This document shows positions 41,084-49,600 of a stretch of 64,000 nucleotides of DNA, one piece after another (position 1 is the first letter of the stretch; every line of letters begins with the position of its first letter). A program made the position numbers and the translations under genes. Under the pieces are notes generated by a model. It ran no database searches. It was not told where the DNA came from and saw nothing but the letters and a program-made list of their open reading frames with translations. Source of the stretch: Halovenus salina (GTDB taxonomy: Archaea > Halobacteriota > Halobacteria > Halobacteriales > Haloarculaceae); NCBI RefSeq assembly GCF_026410925.1, contig NZ_CP112972.1, positions 2,976,001 to 3,040,000 of the forward strand, given 5' to 3'.

Positions 41084-41967
41084 TCCGGGGCATCGTCCGG
41101 GTCTCGCGGGTCGTACTCTCCACAGCTCTCTTCGTCGGGACCGATTGTCGTGTCGGGACAACTGCTCGGGAAGTCGTCGTCGCTCGCGTAGACGTGCCCG
41201 TCGATGTCGACGCTGTCTAGGTCGAGAGTGCCGCTGTTCACGACGACATCGCCCCGCACGTAGCTGTCGCCGTCTATGTCGATGTTCGTGTTGGGCCGGG
41301 CGATGACGGTGCCGTAGATGCTGCTGGCGCTGGTTATCGTGATGTCGTCTGCGTCCGAAATCACGTCACCGACAACCGTAGACGAGATGACGTCGACATC
41401 TCCGTCGGTGTCGATATCACCAACAAGTAACGAGTCCGATTTTAAGTCGGCATCCAGGGGGTCGTAGCTCGTTTCGAGGTCGTCTTTGAGGTTGCAGTTT
41501 GCCGCCTCGCCGTTCATCTCCAGTTCGTTGCCTGAGATGTTTTTTTCCACCCAGTCACACGCCCGGTCGACATCCTCGGGGTTGTATGGGAGGGCGTTCG
41601 TCTCCACTTCGAACGTCTGGACGACGTAGTCGGTGTTCTCGCCGGACCAGACAAGCTTCAGTTCTTGCTCTGTTGGAGTGACTTCGACCGTATCGCCCGC
41701 CTGTAGCTTCCCTCCGTGGAACGCAGTCTCGTCTATGGCCCCGACGAGTCGCGTCTTATTCCCGGCGAGGGTGTCGCCGCTTTCGTATCTGAGAGCGACG
41801 GTCGTGCTGTCCGCTGTGTCGACGACTGTCATCACCACATCCGGCTGTGGGTCCGTCTCGTCAGTCGAGCCGAACACAAATGTGGCGGTAATTCCTGCCA
41901 GTAACACGACGATGGCCACCATCAGCACGACGCCAATGACAGGCGAGATGGCTCGATCTGTCCTCAC
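41080..41967 (-). CDS. Archaeal type IV pilin-like surface protein
   Basis: 295 residues. The N-terminus is the archaeal pilin signature: a short charged leader MRTDR, AISPVIGVVLMVAIVVLLAG, a single hydrophobic helix. The middle is beta-rich. From about residue 165 on, short repeated strands occur (LLVGDIDTDGDVDVISS, VVGDVISDADDITITS, SIYGTVIARPNTNIDIDG, SYVRGDVVVNSG), resembling a polymer-forming or beta-helix cytoskeletal/bactofilin-like layer. A Cys pair near the end may form a disulfide. Probably an extracellular pilus-like or S-layer-associated protein. Confidence 0.8.
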   Translation of the reverse strand: MRTDRAISPVIGVVLMVAIVVLLAGITATFVFGSTDETDPQPDVVMTVVDTADSTTVALRYESGDTLAGNKTRLVGAIDETAFHGGKLQAGDTVEVTPTEQELKLVWSGENTDYVVQTFEVETNALPYNPEDVDRACDWVEKNISGNELEMNGEAANCNLKDDLETSYDPLDADLKSDSLLVGDIDTDGDVDVISSTVVGDVISDADDITITSASSIYGTVIARPNTNIDIDGDSYVRGDVVVNSGTLDLDSVDIDGHVYASDDDFPSSCPDTTIGPDEESCGEYDPRDPDDAPD

Positions 41968-42008
41968 TGTTCAGAATGTTGCACTGGAGAGGAATAACAC
42001 TCTCGCTG

Positions 42009-45000
42009 TCACGTTCTGTCAGGGGCCGTCGTGAACTCGAAGCGCGCACCGCCGTCGTCGCCGTCTGTCACGCGGACGCTCCAGCCGTGTGCAGCCGCAA
42101 TGTCTGCCACAATCGAGAGACCGAATCCGGTCCCTCCCTCGTTTGTCGTGACACCGTGTTCGAACACGTCTTTGCGCTGGTCGGGCGGGATGCCGGGCCC
42201 GTCGTCCTCGATGTAGAACCCATCGGCACTGTCGAGTTGCCCGACGGTGACCGTGACGCCGTCACCACCGTGTTCGATTGCATTTCTGAAGAGGTTCTCA
42301 AACAGTTGTATCAGGCGGCTACCGTCTCCGACCAGCGTCGGGACCTGGTCGGCAACTGTCAGGGTCGCGTCGGCGGTGTCGACGTACCCCCATGCTTCGG
42401 TCGTCACGGCGCCAATATCGACCTGTTCCGTGTCCGATACCGACGTTTCGCCGCGAGCAAGCGTGAGAAGGTCGTCTATCATCCGTTCCATGCGGTCGTG
42501 TGCCGACTCGATACGGTCGAGATGCTCGAGTTCGCCGGTACTCTCGATGACCTCCCGGAAGCCGATAGCGACAGACAGCGGATTCCGGAGGTCGTGGGCG
42601 ACGACGCTGGCGAACTCGTCGAGGCGCTCGTTCTGCCGTTGCAGTTCTGCTTCACGGCTTGCACGTGCGAACGCGGCCTCGACGGTTGCTCCGAGTATCC
42701 GGAACAGGTCGACATCTGTGTCCGAAAACGACTGCGCTACCGGCGTCCCTACGGCCATGACGCCGAACTCACCGACCGGCACGAACAGACCACGTTTCAG
42801 CCCCAGGGCGGCCTCGCTGACTGATGACTCCGCGTGAAGATCGTCGTAGATGCGTACCTCAGACGCCTCGAACGCGTCCCAGGCGAGGCTGTCGTCGGGT
42901 GTCGCGTCTGGCAGTTCATCCAGCAACTCCATGGTGGCATCACTGGCACTCAGCGCGACAAGGGTCTCGGAGGTGGCGTCGTACTCCCAGAGACCGGTGA
43001 ACTCGAAGCCGAGAATTTCGACGGCGGCCTCGACGGCGATGTCGCCGATTTCGTCGCTCGACTGCGCACCGCTGAGACGCCGGGCCGTCTCCTGGAGTGC
43101 CCGGAGCTTCGCTTCTAATCGCTTCTGGTCGGTGATATCCTCTAACACCGCAAGTATACTCGTTGTCTCGCCGTCAGGGTCGGTGACCGGAGCGACCGAC
43201 AACAGGAGGTCGAGCTCGTCGCCGTCTTTGGTCACTCGTCGGACCTCTTTGCCGCGGATTCGCTCGCCACTCAGTGCGCGCTGTCGGTGTGTCGAAAATT
43301 CGCCTTGATTGTCCTCGGGAATTATTGGATTGAACTCACCGATGACGTCCTCGCGTGACCAGCCGAACATGTTTTCGGCCTCGCTGTTCCAGCGGGTGAC
43401 GATGCCGTCGGAGTCAATCTCCATCACGGTGAGTGGCGTCGCCTCAATGAGTGATTCGAGGCGCTGGTTGGTCGTCTCGAGGCTCCGCTCGCGGGTGACC
43501 TGCTGGGTCACATTCCGGGCGATACCCATGACCCGAACGATGTCGCCGTCGACAATGACTGGCGCGAGACTCGTCTCCCAAAACCGCGCGTCATCGGCAA
43601 TATCCAGTTCCTCCTGGTACGAAATCGGCTCGCGCTGCTCGACACAGCGCGTGTAGTTAGCGTCGAGTTCTGCACCTCGCTCGTCGCCGAAGACTGCCTG
43701 CGGGGATTTGCCGCGCACTTCCTCTGTCGTGATTCCGGTCTGCATCTCGTATCCGGGGCTGAGGCGGGCGAACTCGAAGGACGGGTCCTTGCCGGTGGTG
43801 TCGACATCAAGCAGGAATATCGCGTCCCCCGACGTTTCGAGCAGCGCCTCGTACTCCTCGGCCAGCTCGCGGTACTCCCGTTCTTTCGCCTTCCGTTCGG
43901 TTATATCTTGAAACACGCCGCGGAGCGTCGTCTCGCTGTGCGGTGTGTCCCCGACGCGTTCTCCCCACGCCCGCACGTCACGTGTCTCCCCGTCAGCCCG
44001 GATGATTCGCAAATCGAGGTCGTACGGCGTTCCCTCCTCGATTGCCTCGTTGACCGCCGCTTCAACCGTCTCCCTGTCGTCGGGGTGGTAGAACTCGAGG
44101 CCGTCCTCGAGTGAGGGTTCGTACGTCTCGTCGACACCGTGTATCTGCTTGACACCATCTGACCACTCGAGTTCGCCCGTGCTGGGGGTATACTCCCAGA
44201 CACCGAGATCTGCGATGGTCTGGACGCGCTCGAAGAGGAACTCCTGGCGCTTGAGCTCCGTCCGGTCTTGGGCCCGAGATAGCTCCGCGCTGACAAGCTC
44301 AGTCAGCAACTCGACGAACGTCCGTTCGAGCGCTCCGAACGGTTCGGTCTGTGTCGTCGGACTGGAAAAGTTGACCGTCCCGTACCGCGTGCCGTCGACA
44401 ACCAGTGGAGCACCGATGTATGACTCTAGCTCGAACGTGCGGTAAGCGGGATGTGTCTCCTTCCCGTCGGCGACAGCGTCGATAAACGAACAGACGGCAT
44501 CGTTGTCGACGACCTCTGCGCAGTAGGTCGCCGACAGGTCGAATCTGTCGCCGACGGCGATATCCGCGTCTGGCCCGTGGACTGCCTCGACACTGTAGTC
44601 GCTGTCCTGAATCTGTGAGACAATCCCGATTTCGAGCCCGAGATATCGGCAGCCGACTTCCAGTAGTCCTTCGAGCCGTGTCTGCGTCGTGACGTCGCCT
44701 TCTGCCATGACGTTTTGGAGCTGCCGGAGTGCGTCCCGGTCGCGCTCCAGTCGTCGCGTGGCCTCGCTCTGCTTGGTGACATCTCGGGCGACGAGGAGCA
44801 CCTGTGTGGTCTGCGCTCGCTGAAACGAGGTGACGCGGATATCGAACGTCCGGTTACTACCCATCGTGGCAAATTCGACCTGCAGGTCTGTGTCGTACAG
44901 CTCGGCGAGGTTGTCGTTGCCCTCGCCGCCATCCAGAGTCGTCTCGACAGCCTGTAAGAGACGCCCCATATCGTGCTCGTTCATACGGTCGCCGATGGCG

Positions 45001-45911
45001 GCTTCGAACTGCGTTCCAGCGAGTTGGTCGGACTTGTCCCCCGAAATCAGCCGCTTTGCGGCCGCATTCGCGAACTCGATATTCCGGTCCTCACCGAGGA
45101 CGAACACGACATCGTGGATGGTTTCGAGAATTCGGTCACTTCGCTCTCGCTCGCGCTCTGTCGTCCTCTCGCGCGAGAAGACAGTCAGCCCCTCGTCGTC
45201 AGGGAACGCACGGGCTTCGACCGTGTAATTGAACGGGTCACCGAGGTGGTGTTCGAACGAGACTGATTCCCCGGTCTCCATCGCAGTCCGATATTTGTCT
45301 TCGAGTTCTGTCCCGACAATCGAGGGAAACTCCTCCCAGAGTGTGGCTCCGATGAGCGTGTCAGGCTCACGATCGATACGCGCCGCCATCTTGTCGTTCA
45401 TGTACTCGATTCGCCAGTCGGTGTCGACGGCGTACACCGCGTCAGTAGTGCGTTCAAGTGTCCGGCGAAAGTGCTGTTGCGTCCGCTCGGCTGCCTCCCG
45501 TTCCCGTGCAGCCGTTGTGAGGGTCTGGATACGGTTTGCGAGCAGCGTGAAATTGTCGCGGTTGGACCGAACCGGAATGTAATCCGACACGCCGGCCTGT
45601 GTCGCCCGGCTGGCGATTTCTTCGCTGCCCTGGCCGGTGAACAGGAGTATCGGGATGTCGCTGTCTCGCGTGCGAAGGGACTTCGCCAACTCAATCCCGT
45701 TCAGGCCGTCGAGCGAGTACGCGGTGACGATGCAGTCGATATCCGCCGCCTCCAGCTTCTGGGAGACTTCGTCGGGGTCATTGACAGGCGTACAGGCGAT
45801 ATCGATAGCTGTCTGTTGTAGTTTCGTCTGGACGAGTTCAGCGAACGCAGGGTCGGAATTCACGTAGAGTATTCGGATTGTATCGTTCAATCCGTCAGTA
45901 AGACCGGACAC
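42009..45911 (-). CDS. Very large hybrid sensor histidine kinase with N-terminal receiver
   Basis: About 1300 residues if it starts at GTG 45911. The longer ORF to 46097 begins in sequence unlike the rest and overlaps the divergent THEP1 promoter. Order: receiver (about 10-125, TIRILYVNSD, DIDCIVTAYSLDGLNGIE), PAS x2 (to about 375), GAF (about 390-540), PAS x3 (about 560-925), second GAF (about 940-1075), HisKA with VVAHDLRNPLSV, HATPase with LFRNAIEHGGD, DDGPGIP and GGTGFGLSI. No membrane segment. A TATA-like GTTTAA lies about 34 nt before the GTG. Start could instead be TTG 45890 (LNDTIRIL). Confidence 0.87.
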   Translation of the reverse strand: MSGLTDGLNDTIRILYVNSDPAFAELVQTKLQQTAIDIACTPVNDPDEVSQKLEAADIDCIVTAYSLDGLNGIELAKSLRTRDSDIPILLFTGQGSEEIASRATQAGVSDYIPVRSNRDNFTLLANRIQTLTTAAREREAAERTQQHFRRTLERTTDAVYAVDTDWRIEYMNDKMAARIDREPDTLIGATLWEEFPSIVGTELEDKYRTAMETGESVSFEHHLGDPFNYTVEARAFPDDEGLTVFSRERTTERERERSDRILETIHDVVFVLGEDRNIEFANAAAKRLISGDKSDQLAGTQFEAAIGDRMNEHDMGRLLQAVETTLDGGEGNDNLAELYDTDLQVEFATMGSNRTFDIRVTSFQRAQTTQVLLVARDVTKQSEATRRLERDRDALRQLQNVMAEGDVTTQTRLEGLLEVGCRYLGLEIGIVSQIQDSDYSVEAVHGPDADIAVGDRFDLSATYCAEVVDNDAVCSFIDAVADGKETHPAYRTFELESYIGAPLVVDGTRYGTVNFSSPTTQTEPFGALERTFVELLTELVSAELSRAQDRTELKRQEFLFERVQTIADLGVWEYTPSTGELEWSDGVKQIHGVDETYEPSLEDGLEFYHPDDRETVEAAVNEAIEEGTPYDLDLRIIRADGETRDVRAWGERVGDTPHSETTLRGVFQDITERKAKEREYRELAEEYEALLETSGDAIFLLDVDTTGKDPSFEFARLSPGYEMQTGITTEEVRGKSPQAVFGDERGAELDANYTRCVEQREPISYQEELDIADDARFWETSLAPVIVDGDIVRVMGIARNVTQQVTRERSLETTNQRLESLIEATPLTVMEIDSDGIVTRWNSEAENMFGWSREDVIGEFNPIIPEDNQGEFSTHRQRALSGERIRGKEVRRVTKDGDELDLLLSVAPVTDPDGETTSILAVLEDITDQKRLEAKLRALQETARRLSGAQSSDEIGDIAVEAAVEILGFEFTGLWEYDATSETLVALSASDATMELLDELPDATPDDSLAWDAFEASEVRIYDDLHAESSVSEAALGLKRGLFVPVGEFGVMAVGTPVAQSFSDTDVDLFRILGATVEAAFARASREAELQRQNERLDEFASVVAHDLRNPLSVAIGFREVIESTGELEHLDRIESAHDRMERMIDDLLTLARGETSVSDTEQVDIGAVTTEAWGYVDTADATLTVADQVPTLVGDGSRLIQLFENLFRNAIEHGGDGVTVTVGQLDSADGFYIEDDGPGIPPDQRKDVFEHGVTTNEGGTGFGLSIVADIAAAHGWSVRVTDGDDGGARFEFTTAPDRT

Positions 45912-46082
45912 AGTTATTAACAATAGGGGGGATACCAGGTTAAACGTTTCCTGCCTTGCACGTGGCTGCTGTCCCGTTTCACCACGCACCTCTTTCGCTA
46001 TCACGGCCAAAACGTTCATCTTCACAACGCGACTACAATTATACAGTAGAGAACGGACTGACAATCGCCGCCCCAGACAGCC

Positions 46083-46619
46083 ATGGTGACAAACCACCTC
46101 TTGACCGGACCGCCCAAAAGCGGAAAGACAACCACGCTCAGACAGACAGTTGCCCGGCTCGAAGACGCTGGCGTCACCGTCGGCGGCTTCTACAGCCCAG
46201 AACGACGCCGAAACGGGGAGCGGGTTGGCTTCGACCTCGTCGAGGTTGGGACCGACGAGCGGGCGACGCTGGCGGCTGTCGACCGCGAGCGAGGACCGAC
46301 TGTTGGGAAGTACAGGGTCGCAGTCGACGCCGTCGACAAGCTCGCGGGGCGGGCCCTCCCCGACGCCCGAGCTACGGCCGACCTAACTGTCATCGACGAG
46401 ATTGCGGCGATGCAACTCCACAGCGACGTTTTCCTCGACGAACTCGAACTGACACTGGAGAGTGACCGGCCGGTACTTGCAGCCGTTCAATCGGATTCGT
46501 CTGTCGAGTTCGTCGACCGCATCAAACAGCGCCGCGACGTTCGTCTCTACAGGGTGACACCAGAGACACGAGACGAGCTGCCGGAACGGCTCGCGACCCG
46601 TTTTCGGAACGCGTTGTAG
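46083..46619 (+). CDS. THEP1-family nucleoside triphosphatase
   Basis: 178 residues. Walker A TGPPKSGKTTTLRQTV, GGFYSPERRRNGERVGFDLV, Walker B-like DLTVIDEIAAMQLHSDVF and an Arg-rich end. This is the DUF265/THEP1 family: KGK-ATPases with high NTPase activity whose cellular role is unclear. It is divergent from the giant kinase and 67 nt upstream of polB on the same strand, but polB has its own TATA box. Confidence 0.9.
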   Translation: MVTNHLLTGPPKSGKTTTLRQTVARLEDAGVTVGGFYSPERRRNGERVGFDLVEVGTDERATLAAVDRERGPTVGKYRVAVDAVDKLAGRALPDARATADLTVIDEIAAMQLHSDVFLDELELTLESDRPVLAAVQSDSSVEFVDRIKQRRDVRLYRVTPETRDELPERLATRFRNAL

Positions 46620-46654
46620 CCGTCCGGCCGTCGGCGAGCTATCGGACCGCGAAC

Positions 46655-46663
46655 GTTTTTATC
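46655..46663 (+). promoter_or_regulatory. TATA-like box for polB
   Basis: GTTTTTATC is 24-32 nt before the ATG, a leaderless-type promoter in the 67-nt gap behind the THEP1 gene. Confidence 0.5.
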
Positions 46664-46686
46664 CGGGGGACCAAAGCAGGGCCAAC

Positions 46687-49600
46687 ATGAGTCAGCGTCA
46701 ACTCGGGGACTACGGGGGCGGGAACCCCGACGAGCGACCGGCGGAGGAAGCCGAAGCTGTCGCCGGTAATAGCAGTGACGAGGTGAGCTACGTCGACACG
46801 AGCGACGCCCTCTTCCCAGATGTCGAGGAGACGGTCGATATCGGTGTTATGCAGGTCGATTACACCATTGAAGGCACCGGCGACGACGAACACCCTGTGG
46901 TTCACGTGTTCGGGCGCACGTTCGAGGGTGACCTCGTGCATGTTCGCGTCCTCGAGTTCAGGCCGTATTTCTATGCCCCGGCAGAGAACATCACCGAAGG
47001 ACGACTGATGGAGTACGACCGGATTACAGGCTGGGACCAGACCGACGAAGACGGCGAGCCATTCGAGTCTATCCGCGGCGAGCGACTCGTCAAAATCTAC
47101 GGCCAGACCCCCCGGGACGTTGGCCAGATTCGTGACGAGTTCGACCACTACGAGGCAGATATTCTCTTCCCGAACAGGCTGCTCATCGACAAAGACATTA
47201 CCAGCGGCGTTCGCGTCCCAAAGCGCGCACTCGATAGAGGCGGCGACCGTCTGACGCTTCGGGCACATCACGAGGAACTGGAGGCTGCCGACGTCGACGC
47301 GACACCACGGGTGAACACGTTCGACATCGAGGTTGACGACCGCTCTGGATTCCCCGAGGACGGCGAGGAACAGATTATCTGTATCGCCAGCCACGACTCC
47401 ACCGACGACGAGTACATTCTCTGGCTCTACGAGGCTCCGGACGGCGAGACCGCACCCGAAACGCTCGCTGACTACGACCCAATCGAGACCGACAGCCGAG
47501 AGGCGAGCGAGGAGACAGCCGATTTGTCAGTCGACATCAGACGGTACAGCACCGAGGAAGAGATGCTCGAATCGTTCCTCGATTACGTCGAGACAACAGA
47601 CCCCGACGTCCTCACCGGCTGGAACTTCGACGACTTCGACGCCCCGTACCTCATCGACCGCCTCGACGTCCTCAACAACGGAACCGAGCGGAATCTCACC
47701 TTCGACCGGCTCTCGCGTGTCAACGAGGTCTGGGCGAGTGGCTGGGGCGGTCCCGATATCAAGGGCCGGGTCGTCTTCGACCTGCTGTATGCCTACCAGC
47801 GGACGAAGTTCACCGAACTCGACTCTTACCGGCTGGACGACGTCGGCGAGCGCGAACTCGGCGTCGGAAAGGAGCGATATCCCGGCGACATCGGCGACCT
47901 CTGGGAGGACGACCCCGAGCGCCTGCTCGAATACAATCTCCGAGACGTAGAGCTGTGTGTCGAACTCGACCGCGAACAGAACATCGTCGCCTTCTGGAAC
48001 GAGGTGCGCCAGTTCGTCGGCTGCAAGCTCGAAGACGCCACCACACCAGGGGACGCCGTCGACATGTACGTCCTTCACAAGCTCCACGACCAGTTTGCCC
48101 TCCCCTCGAAGGGCCAACAGGAGAGCGAGGACTACGAGGGCGGGGCCGTCTTCGACCCCATCACTGGCGTCCGCGAGAACGTCAGCGTGCTCGACCTGAA
48201 GTGTTTCAGCGGGGATACAGACGTACTGACCCCCGGAGGCGGGAAAAAAATCCATGAACTAACAGAGGGAGACATGGTATACACACTCAATCCGGAAACC
48301 TTCGAGTGTGAAATCAAGCCAATCGAGGAGACTCACGAGTACGAAAACACGTTCGGCGAACTCCATCACCTAAGCGGGAACACCCACGATTTCAAGATAA
48401 CCGAAAATCACCGTCTGCTGGTCTCAGCAGAACGGGGGTGGGACGACCAGTCACCGGATGACTTCGAGTTCTTGGAGTACCGCGACATCACCGCCAGCGA
48501 ACGGTTTGCGTTCCCGCAACACGAACCGATAGACGGATGGAAACCGGACACGTTCGAATTGGTCGACGAAGTTGAGGAAGGCTACGTTGTCGTTTACACA
48601 GATGACGACTTGCGTCGCTTCCGGAACCGGATGCCAACCTCTGTGACGGAGTCGCTGCAGTTGATACACGGCACCTCCGAGGCGATTGAAACGCAAGGGA
48701 GAGTCGGAAAATATCTCGTTCCGCTTGATGTCTATCATGACTATAGGGGCGTTATCGACAAACACGCAGATTATCTGTTCCTCAAGTACGGAAAGCAGCA
48801 TCGAGAGACGCCGTTCTCGTTCGATATGGCGGACTGGCTGCGGTTGGTTGGTTGGTTTGTTACCGAGGGCAGCACAGACCGTGCTGCTGGTCGAGTGACG
48901 ATACATCAAAGCAAGCGGGACGAGCGCGAAGACATCTGTGAGTTGCTCGACGGAATGGGATTGAATTACAACGTGGACGAGCGCGGTGTCAATATTTCGA
49001 ATCGGTACTTGCTCGACTGGTTTGAAATGAACTGTGGAGATGGGTACGCGACCAAGCAATTACCCCGGTGGATGTTCGACCTCGATGGAGAACTTCTCAA
49101 AACGCTTGTCGATACGATGATTTGTGGTGATGGGAGTCGTACCGATTCCGGACTCGGTAAATTTTGGACAAAAAGTCCACAACTTAAAGACGACATTGTC
49201 GATATAGCGGTCCGAAGCGGACACAAGCCGACCGTCTCGAACCAAGATGACGGAACTTGGTACGTTTCAATCGGAAAGAAAGGGTCGTTTAAGAAGGAAT
49301 CGAATGCTACTGTCGAGAAACACGAAGGAACAGTCTACTGTATTACTGCGAAGGACAACCACGCCGTACTCGCCGGACGGAATGGAACGTACCAGTGGAT
49401 TGGCCAATCTCTCTACCCGATGTGTATGGTGACAATCAACGCCTCGCCGGAGACGAAAGTCGACCCCGAACGCTTCGACGGCGAGACCTACCACGCCCCG
49501 AACGGGACCCACTTCCGGAAGGAACCGGACGGCGCAATCCGAGAGATGGTTGACGAACTTCTGACAGAACGCGAAGAGAAGAAATCTTTACGTGACGAAT

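Noticed and set aside
48202..49407. Intein 1 as a separate transposon or frameshifted gene
   Set aside because: It is in frame with PolB, starts with Cys, ends before Ser, and has splicing blocks A, B, F and G plus endonuclease motifs.
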